The notes beneath the pieces are model-generated. The model was not told the DNA's origin, did no database searches, and was given only the letters and a program-made list of their open reading frames with translations. From positions 19,106,744-19,170,743 of the forward strand of contig NC_044288.2 in the NCBI RefSeq assembly GCF_004027225.2: DNA of 64,000 nucleotides, in the 5' to 3' direction. This DNA comes from Strigops habroptila. Taxonomy: Eukaryota > Chordata > Aves > Psittaciformes > Psittacidae. This document shows positions 15,901 to 28,324 of this stretch, one piece after another. Each line of letters begins with the position of its first letter. Within the stretch, counting starts at the first letter, position 1. The translations under genes and the position numbers were made by a program.

Positions 15901-16908
15901 CACAGAAATAGATAAGTAATCAAAGCTTCCCCCCACCCTTCTTTTAACACCCTGCAAGTCGATTCTCAGTTATTCCTCCCTGCAGTGTAGGGTGAGAAAG
16001 ACCTGCCTCAGCTGGAGGAGGTGAGAACTAACCAAGCCCCTCGCAGAGACCTAACAACAATTAACTCACCTGACATAATTTATTGCTAAATGCCTGTGAA
16101 GAGAACAAAGAGGACAGAATGTCCAAAGCATAACTTTGCTAGCCATAACTTTAGCAACTTAAAAGCTGTGTCAAGTGCAGGTAATCCATATTTGCCGAGG
16201 GCTCTCTCTCATGTCACCCCACTAAACTGCACTTCAGAGCTTCTCCGAAGCTGGAAGCCTGCTGAAGGGAACATGAGAAGCTAACGAGCAGCTCGGCTGT
16301 ACCTGCTCCCCGTACGGGTTCAGCGAACAGCCGCCGGGCTATTCTGCAATATTATTGCAGTACATTTGGCTGGTTTTCTACTCCACGTGTAAACGATACA
16401 TTTAACTTCCAGAAAAGCCCCTACAAGCCCCACTACAGCACTACAGCTGGTTTTTCAGCTCCTCTGCAGTCTACCAAGGAGCAGGATCCCACCTCTTAAC
16501 TCGAACTTTAGCATTTATGAGAAAAGAAACAACGCTCTTTCTCCAGTCCCACAACACACTGATTTTTGACGAGTCAGCAGCAGCATCCTCTTAGGGTTTA
16601 ACGCAACCAGTCAGCAGCGCCTCCGCTAAGTTAAAGCTACAGGGAAGTCGCAGAGGGGTATTTTTAGGCAGCAGCTTTCACGGGTTTGGCTTTGAACAGG
16701 TCTCGAGCAGAACACAAGGAAGGGCTCAGTGCGAAACTGCTCCTCCGCGACCCGCCGAAGGGGAGCTGCCGACCCCGAGCCCAGCCGGGGCCGCTCCGGG
16801 CCCTGAGGGGCGAGAAGGGGAGTAAGGAACAAAGCGGGACCCAACCTTCGTCCTCAGTGTGTGATGGATGTCCGCTGCCAGCTCCCCCTTCCACCACTGC
16901 TCCTCCAT
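6967..16908 (-). CDS. CCNJL: Cyclin J-like protein, first two coding exons (gene continues past left edge)
   Basis: Coding exons on the minus strand are 16908-16846 (63 nt, 21 codons) and 7177-6967 (211 nt). The first encodes a start [20 protein letters not shown] followed by K. The second begins [13 protein letters not shown] and carries the first part of the cyclin box, including [13 protein letters not shown] and [17 protein letters not shown]. These motifs are typical of cyclin J and cyclin J-like; the VT-KQLY stretch and the position beside C1QTNF2 favour CCNJL over CCNJ. The junction is in phase 0. Exon 2 has an AG acceptor at 7178-7179 and a strong GTAAGT donor below 6967. The exon 1 donor reads GTTGGG and is weak. 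An acceptor-like TTCTCTTCCAG lies just upstream of the start exon, so this exon probably begins at 16934 after a 5' UTR exon. The rest of the cyclin box and the C-terminus are outside the window. Cyclin J-like proteins are poorly characterised; a kinase partner cannot be inferred here. Confidence 0.88.
7178..16845 (-). other. CCNJL: CCNJL intron 1
   Basis: A 9.7-kb intron between the start-codon exon and the second coding exon. No coding exon, RNA gene or clear transposon was recognised. It is AT-rich with modest pyrimidine tracts. The ORFs here are short, unrelated to known families and not conserved-looking. Confidence 0.6.
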
Positions 16909-17480
16909 CCTTTTCTTTCCATCCAGACAAAGGTCTGGAAGAGAAACGGGGCCGCTCTGCAGGGAGGGAGAACAAACCGCACAAGTCACCCAAAGCCCCG
17001 CGGCCGTTTCCGCCGGCCCTCCCCGCCGCACCGGCCGCGCCAGCCCCCGCCCGGCCCCCGCGCCCCGCTATCAGCGCTAACGATCGCTTAACGCCTTGAT
17101 TTATGCACCACGTCCGGGGCGCCGCGCAGATCCCCCGGGGGCACCTCCCCAACCACCCCCTCGGGTCCCGGCGGCGCTTGGGACCATCTCCCGGCGCTTC
17201 GGGCCGGTGGGAGCGCTGCCGCGGGGTGCACACCTCGGGGGAGGGCGCTGCTGCCGGCACCGGTGCGGCTCGGAGGTTAATTGCGCTAATTACCGGCCGG
17301 CTGCTCCGCGCAGGGACGCGTCCTCCCGCCCCGAACCCTGCGCGTCCCGAGCGCCAGCGGCCGTTAGCGGCGGTTACACCTGCGCTGCCCCCCGCGACAC
17401 CGGACCGGACGGTGTGGACCAGGTTGCGCCAGGGCAGGGCAGACCCGGCGGAGCGGTGACCCGGGTCTGCCGCCGGTAGC
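16660..17480 (-). promoter_or_regulatory. CCNJL: CpG-rich promoter region of CCNJL
   Basis: GC content and CpG density rise sharply between about 16660 and 17480, in contrast to the AT-rich flanks. The CCNJL start-codon exon lies inside. On the minus strand, the acceptor TTCTCTTCCAG before 16934 implies an untranslated first exon further up, within this island. A possible donor for it is CAG|GTGTAA at 17380/17379. An AT-rich homeodomain-like cluster (TTAATT-GCGC-TAATTA) sits at about 17278-17293. Exact transcription start is inferred, not seen. Long ORFs here are by-products of GC-rich DNA. Confidence 0.7.
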
Positions 17481-18478
17481 TGCACCGGAAAGGGCAGTGC
17501 ACGCAAAACGGCCGGAGAAAATGGAATGTAAAGCTTGTCCCAGTAACGAAGATTCTGAATACTCAATAAATATCCTCGGAGTTAACAGAAGAGATTGACT
17601 TTTTCCTTGGTTTATGATTCCCAACACAAGATGCCCTGCCTTAAGCTGCCAGAAACCTGTAGACAGAAGTGCTTGATCATGTCTGAGCGCGAGGTTTGGT
17701 AGGAGCACAGCTCCCTTTGGGCCACATGTCAAGGTTTGCCAAGGTCTCACAGGGCCAGAAAACAACTGTCCTGTGCAGACACTGAGCTGGGGCTTACCAG
17801 AGGATGCACTTCCACCCATTCCCCGTGTAACCCACATCTCGTGTCTTTGGGATAGGTCCCTGTTACACAGCAGCACACAACACAAGCTACAGCGGGACCC
17901 TGCTGTGCTGCCACAGAACCTGGAGATGCGTGGTTCACTATCAGAGCTCAGCCTGGCTAAAGCTTCAAGCCTGGGCATCAGTCACTGCGTTGCCCTGGGA
18001 GCTCAAGGACCCTCATAAATTCCAAGTTTTACACCAAAGAGCCCAAGAAACCACCAGGCACTGTGGTTCCCAGTCCTCTGAGGAACAACCATATGGTCCA
18101 GTGGATACTGCAGCAGACTGAACTGAAATATTCCAACAAGTCTTTCACAGCACTCTGCTTAGCAATCCCAGGGGCCAAAACAATCACCACACAACCTGTT
18201 TTATACCCAAATCTCACCACTGACCCAGGCAGGATGAAAAATGTTCACAAGAAATGTTAGCAGGCCTAGCAACAGCTTTCCCATTTAAAGAGCTAAATTT
18301 TCTTCATTGGTTTCCTAAAGGAAAGGAACAACAGAAATCTGTTGCTCCAGTCAAATGTTTGTGTTGATTTTAGTGTTCCCGGGAAAATATTTTTGTGATC
18401 AAAGCAAGCTGTTGACCAGATCTTCCCGGAAGACATGCCCCGGTTGTTTACAGTCCATCTTTGCTGGCTTGGCCCTGC

Positions 18479-18488
18479 TATAAAAGGG
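18479..18488 (+). promoter_or_regulatory. TATA-box-like sequence, orphan
   Basis: TATAAAAGGG in a GC-richer setting (GGCCCTGC just upstream). It matches a strong core TATA element, but no transcript or ORF of note follows on the plus strand. It may be chance. Confidence 0.25.
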
Positions 18489-20048
18489 AGGCAGTGAAGT
18501 TAAGTGGCAGCAGCTATTAAGCCTGCAGATAAAAGCTGCCACCAAGTGTCCATCAGAAATAATTTTCCCCTATTTTCCTTTAAGCACATCCCAGTACCCT
18601 TAAACAAAGCATTTGGGTGCCTTACATTAAGGCAGAGAAAAATCTATCTTGTGTTTTTGCTTAAAACTGAGCATGTGCTTAACTGTTTTGTTGAATAACA
18701 GCCAAAGCATTTCTTTACAAGTAGTCTGATCAAGGTTCATACAATAATACATTAATTTTCTGTAGCAGTTTTTATATACATGTCATATCAATAATTCTCC
18801 TTTTTTTTTTTTTTACAGTGTAAATCAAACCAATAGTAGTATTTGAAAGAAAGAGTAGCACTTCTTCGAAATCAAATTTCAATAATATGAACATGGACTG
18901 GATTTGCAGAGCCTCGTGTCCGTGGCATCTATTGATTTAAAGCTCTTGTATTTTTAAAATCTGAATTCATAAAAAAATACCTTGAGATTCCACGTGAAAT
19001 AGAAAACTGTCCCATGTGATGTTGGTTTTAACTTTGCAGCCAAAAGCTTTTGGTTTTCCAGAATATGGTCCATGTATTTCACTCATTCCATTGGAAAACA
19101 AATTATGATGTATCAGAAGTTTCCTTCAGTAACTGCATTGATATTAAAAGTGGAAACAAATAATGTTCTCCTTTCTGCAGCATGGCTGTTAGCAGTCTCA
19201 AACAGTGTCTTCGATATCATAAAATATTCACAGTAACAAATTAGAGCAGTAATTCTGGACTCGATAAGAGCTCAGACATAGCCTTGAACCTTGGAATTGC
19301 TCTGTTCCAAAGGAGGGAGTGCCAGCAAGGCCATGGACATAAACCAGGGGATCCAGAGCTGTTCTGATAGTCAAATGAGCAGCACACAGACATTATCATT
19401 ATCTGGTTGATACTGTGAAAACTGACTGCAACTACAGTATGTCTTTTTCATCCAAACAGGTTCAGTCAAATCCTTCATTAGGTTCTGATAGAATGGGTGA
19501 AGTTTGGGTTAAAAACCAGGCTTTAGCCATAACACATATGTGTTGATTGAATTTTCAAGTGTTTTAAAGTCAGGCTGAGATAAAAGTAAAATCCCAAGGA
19601 CATTTCCAAAGTAGGTTTGCATGGAGTTTATGTTAACTTCGAAAAGGTTTATGTTCTTTTTCATCATTAGCAAGTCAAGGCACAGGGGTAGAGTCAGTGA
19701 AATTCACTGGTGAAGCTGAAATTGTAAGCTAAGAGAATTGTCAATGTTTTCCCTTAAAAACCAGTTTAACTAAGCAAGTTAACATCTTTACCACTAGTAC
19801 TACCATTCTGGGTGCTGAAGCAATAAAACTGCTTTTAGGCAGCAAAACTGTCTGAAAATAGCAGAGGACAACAACTGCAAAATGACCCCAAGTGGCTCAG
19901 GCAAACCCGCATCCTACCAGCCAGCACGAAGGGCTCCAAGGAGGCAGGCGCTCAGCTGGGGAAGCAACGCGGTGGAAATGCAGCGGTAAAACAGACAGCT
20001 CATGCACAGAGAGAGGCTGTTGCTGTGTCAGTGAGGAGCTGGGCTACT

Positions 20049-20078
20049 CTTAGTTGAGCCTGGGTAGGCTCAACTAAG
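20049..20078. repeat. Perfect inverted repeat, 12-bp arms, 6-nt loop
   Basis: CTTAGTTGAGCC at 20049-20060 is followed by TGGGTA and then its exact reverse complement GGCTCAACTAAG at 20067-20078. A transcript from either strand would form a stable short hairpin. The stem is shorter than a microRNA precursor stem, and the flanks do not extend the pairing. Confidence 0.85.
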
Positions 20079-23000
20079 TCAATGGGCTTTTTAAGTCAAG
20101 TCTCAGGTATAACACAGGCAGCATCTGCTCATGCCTGTGCACCTAAAGGGAGACTATGTACATGAGGAATATACACCAAGAAGCCACTTGTGTGTATGTT
20201 CGCCCCTCTACCCCACCTGCTACCAAAGGTAGAAAGGAGTTTCTTTTGCACCCAGCAAGGAGGTTGGTGCAAACAGGGACCACTTCATGCCAGCATAGGG
20301 CCCAGCACCCCTCAGGGCTACTGCTTCTCCTCCCCCAGGTGAGCAGCCCAATTTGTGATTACCCAGGTGCCTCCCATTTCACCACGGCCCCAAAGCTAGG
20401 TTGGCTCAGCAACAGCTTGAGCGTTATTTAAGCCAATTTGAGTGGTCTTGTACAGTGTAGTGATTTTTTGCTGATAGGGAGAAAGAGTTTCTTCAACTCT
20501 GTTTCTCTGTGCTCTTCCACACTTTCTATTGCCCTTTCCTGTTTCTTGTGCATTTTTGTTACATGATCTATCTTACTGAACCTAGTTTTTCTCCTAGGTT
20601 GGTTTTCTGCAATGGTTAGAGAGAGATATCAGTATGAAGCAAGGAGGCACAGCCTTGAGCAGCAAGAGGTAAGAAGGGCATTTTCCTTCTGTGGTGTTAA
20701 ACTGGAACATTGTGATTTGTGGAGTTGTACCTAAATCTGCTTGTCCCGTTTCTTCTAAGAGCCAGCACTGGTGGGGCTGGGCAGGGAGGGCCTGATCCAC
20801 TAGTAAGAAAAACAGCCAGGGGAGAATGCTGTGAGCCATGTGGAGTTGTGCCCTCACTTTGCTGAATCAGGCTTAGTACAGAATTATCACCAAGCTGATC
20901 AGAGGCATGGGGGCTCTGTGCCCCTACAGATGGCAGAGATGAGGGCAGGGTGAGAGCAGGGCTGCCCATTCTGTATGGAGTTCAGAGTTTGGAAAGCTTC
21001 AACCTGCTTTCCTCAGCTATTAGTAGAAACAAGTTATGAACAACTGTTATTTTCATTTAGGCAATGCTACAGGATAAGGACTGTCCTTGGGAGCTGTAAT
21101 TATTAAGCCTGGCTGGTATAAAGGCTTTAACCCTGGTGAGCTGCTGTTGGGTGTGTAGCCATGACAGACTAAACCTGAGATGGTGCAAGGAAAGAGCAGT
21201 ATTACAGATAGCATTTTAGGGTTTAAGGAAAATATTGTTGCACTTCTGTGTAGCCTGAAGAGCCTGTTTTATTCGAAGGCTTTTAAATGGTCACAGTTCC
21301 TAGCTCTCTGCTGATGCTGAGTGGTTTGATTCTTGCCTTGGAGCACTGAGAGCCCCAGGGGAGGTTCATGAGCCCATTGCTGCCCAGCAGCTTGAAACAT
21401 CTGAGCTTTGTGCCTGAGAGCTAACATGAGGCACAAGCCAGCCCCCTCCCTGAATTTCCCTTGAAGCACACCATCCCCTCATCCCTGCTCCTTCCTGCTC
21501 TGAGCACTCTCTTCCTTGTTCCTCCTCTTAACTAGTGGTTTATGTGGAAATTAGAAACTCTGTGGACATACCCCTCCTTGTTAGAGGCTTTTGCTTCTTG
21601 ACCTTCATGTCAAGCACCAGGGGACATGGCCTTTCCTGCACACAAGTGCTGAAAAACACAGGGAGGAATGACAGGGCTGTTGTGGGGTTACAGCAGTGCT
21701 GGAGTGTGGCATGGGGAGCTCTTGGGCTTGTGCTGTCCTGAGGTAACTGCAGCTTCTGCTGTTGGACCTGGCTTGTTTCAAGTGTGGAAGTGGCCCTAGA
21801 CAGTGGGAAGGGGCTGCTGGGAGGTGGGACAGTGGGTATGGTGCAGAGAGCCACCGGTAGCCACATGGCCCCAGGGCTGTGTGATGTTATACGTTATAAT
21901 GTGGGCCTGGCATAGTATGGTCATCAGGGACATGGTGCTACTTAGTAAGGCAGCACAGCTTCTAGCTGTGCCATTACATCATTGCTTTCCAGACATTCTG
22001 TATACACCAAGTCAATGGTTAATGTTAATTTTCCATAGTGAAATATCTTTGTTTTTTCATTTTCATTGCTAGCATTGAAGTGCATGGTTGAAAACCTCCC
22101 AAACCTTTGAGGTCCTTTTGCGCAGACTAGCCCTGAAGGGATGGAAAAAGGCTTTGGGAGGCTGAGTTAAGGAGTCAGAAGCTCACAACAGAAGCAGGAG
22201 GAGTTGTCTTTGGGCTCATCCAGCGCTGAGCGCTTCCCACCCTCCAGATGTTTGTGCAGAGTGCTCAGGCAGTATGAAATCAGAGTTGTGCCTGAGCTGG
22301 AAGTGCAGTGCTGCAAGGAAGTGGGCGTGGATGTGGGATGGAGAAGGCTCTGTGGGAGTGGAGACAAGCTCCTGTGGTAGAGAAACCCTCCTCTGCTTTA
22401 GAGGGGATGTGAGCAAGAGAGTGTGTTCATAGCCAGGTCCATCCTGGTCTCTGAGCCACCAGCTGAGCCTTTTCTCTGTTTCTAACTGAACACCAGAGGT
22501 GGGTGCTCCTGCCTTGCCTTGCCTCCCTGCCCTGCCATGTTGCATGTCCCGGAGAGAGTCTTTTGTACCAAAACATGGTGCAAAGGGCAGCTCTGACAGT
22601 TGTGGCAAGGGGGGATGCTGTGGCATAAGGTCAGGCAGATGTGGATGGTGTCCTGTTCAGCCAGGATGCTCCTCCTGCCTTCCTGGTGGCATCTGCCCAT
22701 GTACTTGCCCAGCTACCACTGTTCCCAGCTGTTTTCCCACTGCGCCAGAGGTGCAGGCAGCTGCCTGGGCTGAGGCGAGCAGCCAGTGTGGGAGCAGTGC
22801 TCTCTTGAGGCACAGCTTGGCTGCGAATACCACAGCTCATTACTTGGTGAGTTTCCAGAAATTTATGTTTCTGGAATAAAGATACTTTATGTAAATCTTG
22901 GTTTCAGTTGAAAAAACCAACTAAGTAACTGCTTGGCCGGGGGATAATGGCAGCACAAACCAGAATGCAGCCTGAAGATGCAGAGGCAAGCCAGAATGTG

Positions 23001-24776
23001 GTGGTGTAAAATTCTCCAAAGTCTGAGCCAGTCATTTTGAGTTTTATGTCCAGTTCCCCCCACTTAAGTACTTTAATGATTGGCCACGTAGTGACCCAGG
23101 CACATTGCAGCTAGCCAGCTGCCCTTCCCTCCCTTCTCTCTGGGTGAGGCAGGATGAGGGGAGCCCTCCGCTGCTTGAGATGAATCTTCTTGCAGGATTG
23201 GGCTGAGTGAAGACATTTTGTTCAGCATTCAAGTTGCTCTTACAGCATTGTAAGATAAAATTCATCCTTTTCAAGAGGAGCCTGTGCAAGAACGCACATG
23301 TATCATCAAATGTTCATGCCTCTTTCACAGAAATACTTCTGATGTATCTTTAAATGTGCTCAGCCCCATGGGAGATTAAACAATCTGGAGAAGCTGTTCC
23401 ACTCCCTCTGGCCTGCTGTGTTTTATTAGTTTGGGTTTCCATTGCTTGGAGGCAGCAGGTGCCTGGGGCTGGAGTTTGAGCTGTGCAGCACACAGAGCAG
23501 CACTGTGACCCCGGGGGGTGGCTGGGGCAGTTCCCGGGGGGACAGGAGGAGGCTGGAGCCTGTGCCGCTCCTGTGGAAGGGCCTGGCATCCCAGACTGAA
23601 AGCAAGTGCTATGGCACTGAGCTCCCAGCGGGGAGCTGTGGTTCTTTATAACTTGCGTTTTGATATACCAGACTTAAAAGACTCATTTATGGGTTTTCCT
23701 TTTCACTAGAATAAAAAGGACACTGCCAGACAGTTAATGTCGCTTGTTTCTCATCTGAGGAAACCAGCTTGCGTCCTTCTGAGAGGGCTGTCACGGGGAG
23801 GAAAAGGCTCCCTGCTGGGGCTTTCCCTGCAGATAAGGGAAGACTGAAGGGCTGAGCTGATCTAATTGCTCACTGCTGCTTCTCCTCCACCCTCCTCTTC
23901 TCAGCCTTATCCCCTGTGGTCCTCTCCCAGCTCTGGTATCTGCCTGGTGCCAAGGGGGCTCAGCTCAAAATCAGTGGAGAACTAACTTCAATACAAATAA
24001 AACCCAAACAGTAATAATAAAAACCACCCCTACTTCTCCCCCAAAATACTCACTTTAGGGAATGTGTAATGCACTGAATGAAGGAGGAAGAACAGGGAGA
24101 GAAGCAAGGTTTCTGTATTTTGGCAGCAGTGAGCTGTGAGCACTACTGGATTAATTACAGCTGTGCTGTGTAATTTTCCCTTCGGGTGCAGCACAGCGGG
24201 GTGGTGCTGTAAAGAGGCAACATCCTCCCCTGTGTCCCACCACCTCCCTTGAGCTGTCCCTAACAGGTACAGCTGCTGGGGGACCTGTGTTTGGGCAGAG
24301 ACCTGTGTGCACCTCAGCCCAGCCAAAAGGTGGGCATTTCCCTCACTGGACTGCCAGGGTGGGAGTGAGGGGCTTGGCATGAAAGAGAAATACAGTTGTT
24401 GAACTGCTGCTGCCTTTGGGAGGCTGCCTGGAGATGCAGCCCAGGACACACGAAATGAGAGCACTTTGGAAAGAGAAATAAATTATCTGAGCTACCACTG
24501 TCAAGGAAAGGACATCTGCCACCTGGGTTAGCAGCTTTAGGGGAATGCACAGATCTTATTCTTCCACCTTGTTGGTTTCTGGTACAGAGAGTAGAAAACC
24601 TTGTGCATTCCCCAGCTTGCTGGGCTGGAGCGGGGAGCACTCCTGTTGCTCTAGCCCCTACAAAATCATCCCTAAACCAAATTGTGTCTGTGGAATCTGT
24701 AACACAGTCTTGAAATACCTTCTGGGAAGCCACTTTAATAAACATCAAGACTATTCCAGCGATACTTTTGTTCAGC

Positions 24777-24782
24777 TTTATT
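24777..24782 (-). other. C1QTNF2: Candidate polyadenylation signal of C1QTNF2
   Basis: TTTATT on the plus strand is AATAAA on the minus strand, about 950 nt below the C1QTNF2 stop codon. This would give a 3' UTR of roughly 1 kb. Another AATAAA on the minus strand, at about 25263-25268, is an alternative. Choice between them is inference. Confidence 0.4.
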
Positions 24783-25002
24783 TTGTAAAATGTACTCAAA
24801 GATTTTTGTAAGGTACAACACAGTTAATGTAACTACAGTTACTGTAGTCCACAAAAATCATGCAGATATCTTGACTTGTAAAAGTAGGATTGATCTGTAG
24901 AGTCCATCCTCCACTGTGGCTCAGAAGCCCACAGGTAGTTGACTTGCACAGTCCAGTTTAGACTCTGATTGCGGCTTATCAAAGCCTGTCTGAAACCAGA
25001 CA

Positions 25003-25490
25003 CAGGACTCCAGTGCTGGTACATGGAGGCTGAAATCTGAGAAACACCAGTGATGCTCAATGCAGCAGGTTGTGTCTTAGGAGGAATCTTACCTTTAACC
25101 TTAAAAATGAGAGCTCTTTTGTGTCATTTCCTATTTAGACCAGATGCCTTTGCTTATCAGTGCTGCTTTGATGAGGCTGAGAGCTACTCTTACTTTTATA
25201 ACTCTAGCTGATCACTTCCTGACTCTTAAGTAGCTGGTAAAGTGTAACTCTGTATTAAGAAGGTTTATTACTATTATAGGGTGTAGGGGGAGGAGGTGCA
25301 CTGATACAGACTCTTAGCATCAGTGGCACTTCTGAGCTCAGCTTTCAGGAAATGGTTGTTGGTTTCCAGGCTTTATAACAATAATACAATAAAGCATTCT
25401 GCACCAGTATGTGACTTACATGTCCATGGCATGACTGAGTAACCAGCTGCAGGACTCCAGTGCTGGTACATGGAGGCTGAAATCTCAGAA
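25003..25490. repeat. Duplicated 36-bp direct repeat downstream of C1QTNF2
   Basis: The 36 bases at 25003-25038 recur exactly at 25450-25485, and four of the next five bases also match. The copies are 447 bp apart in the same orientation. Both lie between the C1QTNF2 stop codon and the likely poly(A) site, so they may be in its 3' UTR. They match no repeat family known to me. Confidence 0.85.
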
Positions 25491-25735
25491 TACACACTGG
25501 GTGGCTTTGAGATTGAGAGATTCATGAAGCTGCTGAAAGGTGAGTCCTGCTGGTCCTGGTACCCTGCAGACCAGTTGATGACATCAAGTAATTATCTGAA
25601 TAGCCAATACAGGCTGTTAGCGCCAGAAATGTGGAATCGTATGATAATACCACATATGTCCATGTACAGGCTACACTTTGCTGGACTGAGGTCTTGTGCA
25701 TTTCCTGTTTTTTTCCCACAAGTTAGTTTCTCATC

Positions 25736-27873
25736 CTATATTTCATTGAGATAATCTTGATCAGGATATATCAGGAAGCCCGTAAATAAGCTGTCTGTCC
25801 AGTAGGGATCATAAAAGAGCCCATTTTGTTCTGAGTAAAATATTTGCAGCCATACCTCATCCTCCTGTTTCAGAGAAAGGATGGTTGATCCGGAGGCAAC
25901 GTCATGGTTCCCAGTGTTGGCATCAAAAGTCTTGATCCGGTACTGCCCGTTGTGGACCAAGCCAATGGCCAAATGTTTGTTGGCCAAAGTGATATCATAA
26001 GTGAAGTAGTAAATACCTGGAATGCTGCATACAAATTTCCCACTGGAAGCATTGTAATGTCCTCCCTCGTTCATCAGGATCCTGTCAAATTTGATGGGCA
26101 GCCTTTCCCTTGGGTAGCTCTTTGAGACTGCCACGGAGAAGGCAGACTTGGCTTTGTTGGCATTACAAGTGCAGGGTCCTGGCAGCCCAGTCTCGCCCTT
26201 GTTCCCTTTGGGCCCTTTTTTCCCTGGGGCCCCATTTTTTCCAGGGTTACCCTTTAAACCTTTGGGCCCTCGTGGGCCTGCCTTGCCAATAGCTCCTGCT
26301 TTCCCCTTTGGGCCTGGCTTGCCGGGGTTTCCTGTTCTGCCTTGTGGACCTAGAAGATAAATAGCCTTGTAAATCTTTCAGTGAAAGAGTCGATATGGCA
26401 AGTAGAAAGGGGTTGTGTCATTCCAACAGTATATTTTCATTTAGGAGGAAAACCTTGCTGGTGAGAATCCCAGTGAAATACCACCTGGGAGGCATCTGTC
26501 AGGATTGTTTGGTAGGTAGTTGGCATGATAACAATGGGACTCGTGAGCAGGACAGCCTGTCCTTTTTAGGGACCAAAAGGCTGTTTCAATTATCTGGCTC
26601 ACTTGGGAAAAGGGAGTAATCAATTTTAGAGCTAGCCAAGAACAAGCTTCAAATGTTTGGGTTTTTCAGGAATGGGACAGGTTTGCGAAGCTTTTTGGAA
26701 CCCAGCTTTGAGCAGATGGAATACTTTCATCTTCTGTCTCTTATTTATTTATTTTCTTACATTTAACATTAATCTGATGTTTATAAAAAAATAAAACATC
26801 TAAGTGTAGTAAAAAGCCCAGCATATCTGGGGGATGAACCAGAAGACATGCAGTGCAGGGACTACCTTGAGATGGGAAGCGAGTTGTGCTGTCACAGTGA
26901 TGCTGAAACTGCTGATTGTGGTGGGATCTGATATAAGACAAATTCACAGGGATTTATACCCTGTCTCTTGAGCTGCTGCTGCAGAAAGATGAGAGTTAAA
27001 TGCAGCTGTAGGTGGAAACCTGTTCTCCAGATTCCCTGTTTTGGGGGTGGGAGAAGAGAATAAGATGCAGCTTTGGCATGCTGATGCTATGCTGAATCAG
27101 GAGTGCACTCTAGTGTGGCAATGGGAAAACACTGTGTTCTCACCGCAGCTGGTCCTGATGCTTGCTGACTGTAAGGCTGGATTTAAAAGGTCGTTGGATT
27201 AAATAAGGGTTGTTGTTTGCTTTGATTTAGATTCAGCATGGTCAGAGCAGTGCCTGTCACCCAGCTAGAGTGCTCTGGGCAGCAAGTGCTTGATTTTTTT
27301 CACCTGACTTTGTTCTGCTTGAGAGCAGGAGTCAGAGACCACCACTTTGTCTTGTCTAGTGAGCATATATCAGAACAGGGAAAATGTCACTTCATAACAA
27401 AATGAAGCCAATAGGAGTTGCATACAGCATTAAAATGCTATCAGCAAATAATGTGAGCTGACAAGTGTGAGATATTGGAGAGCAGAGAGTGGAAATGTCT
27501 AGAAGTTTCCAATGAGATCTTGTCTGTCCTGGGGCTCAGATTTGGGGTCACAGGTTGCTATTAACCAGGCTGTTGCACTATTGTGTTAACTAACACTAAC
27601 CCTTGTGCTGTTAAGAAGTGCTTTTCTCTTACCTTCATCCCCGTGCTCGCCTTTATCCCCATCCTTGCCGTCCTTGCCATCTTTGCCTGGGAATCCCATC
27701 CTGCCAACTGTCCCTGGAGCCCCGGGTGCACCAGGGGGGCCGGGTGGCCCAGGGGGTCCAGGCAGGCTGCATGCCAGCTGGGTACCTTCCTGCAGAGCTC
27801 CCTTGGCAAAGCCCCCCAGGATGTGGCTCGCCACACAGGGCACAGTCCACAGGAGGAGCACAGCGGAGATCAT
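25736..27873 (-). CDS. C1QTNF2: Complement C1q/TNF-related protein 2 (CTRP2)
   Basis: Coding exons are 27873-27633 (241 nt) and 26349-25736 (614 nt including the TAG stop), giving 284 residues against about 285 in human. The junction splits a Gly codon (G|GT) between a GTAAGA donor and a TTCTAG acceptor. The protein starts with a hydrophobic signal segment (about residues 1-16). Cys35 follows, then a collagen-like Gly-X-Y region from about residue 38 to 139, with a [14 protein letters not shown] stretch. Next comes the PCTC motif (Cys140, Cys142), and from about residue 147 a globular C1q domain with [39 protein letters not shown] and a LFTGFLIY end. The family is secreted, trimerises through collagen and C1q domains, and acts as adipokine-like factors; CTRP2 is linked to lipid metabolism. 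An AG acceptor at 27882-27883 shows that an untranslated 5' exon lies upstream. Confidence 0.96.
26350..27632 (-). other. C1QTNF2: C1QTNF2 intron between the coding exons
   Basis: A 1.28-kb GT-AG intron on the minus strand. Nothing else was recognised inside it. Confidence 0.85.
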
Positions 27874-28324
27874 GGTGCAGCCTGTAAAAAGGAGATGGGA
27901 TGTGGCTGTTGTGGGTGGTAGCCAGCACATGTGGGTACGGAGGTGTCCCCTCCACCAGGACTTGCATGAACCCAGGAGATAACTGGGGTGTTTTTGGCAG
28001 GGTGCTGGAGCTGTTTGATTTGGTGACATGAATTCAAGGACTTGGCCCATGGAGTTTTCTAGGTCTGACCAATATTTTTTTCAGCCTTGCTCTTCTCTGT
28101 GTCCATATCTGTGGCCATTCCTTGTTTTGGTTTGTTCCCTGGGCCTCCTTTCCCCCCAAACACAAGTAGCGGTTGCAGAGGGGTGCAGAAAGCAGCTGCT
28201 TGGGACTAGTGGAGTGGAAGAGGAGAAAGGGTTTTGGTGTAAACCTCCTCAGTGAGACCTGCTCTGCAGCTGGGGTTTCTTATCAAGCACAAAACCCATA
28301 GCATGATGCAGGCCTGAATTTATG

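Larger units (their letters stand above)
17481..24776. other. Intergenic region between CCNJL promoter and C1QTNF2
   Basis: About 7.3 kb without a recognisable gene. The ORFs (up to about 160 codons) are low-complexity or resemble no family. Notable items are a TATA-like box at 18479, a perfect hairpin at 20049-20078 and scattered GC-richer stretches from 20.1 to 24.5 kb. I saw no CR1 3' end here. Confidence 0.55.

Noticed and set aside
16664-17566. 300-codon minus-strand ORF and overlapping long ORFs in both strands
   Set aside because: It lies in the CpG island, is rich in Arg, Gly, Pro and Ala, and resembles no family. The real CCNJL start exon is in another frame across the same DNA. Open frames are expected in GC-rich sequence.
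24030-24799. Minus-strand ORFs of 144 and 161 codons
   Set aside because: They overlap each other in different frames, resemble no protein and run past the likely C1QTNF2 poly(A) site.
27605-27982. 125-codon plus-strand ORF rich in Leu, Pro and Gly
   Set aside because: It is the antisense shadow of the C1QTNF2 collagen-like exon.
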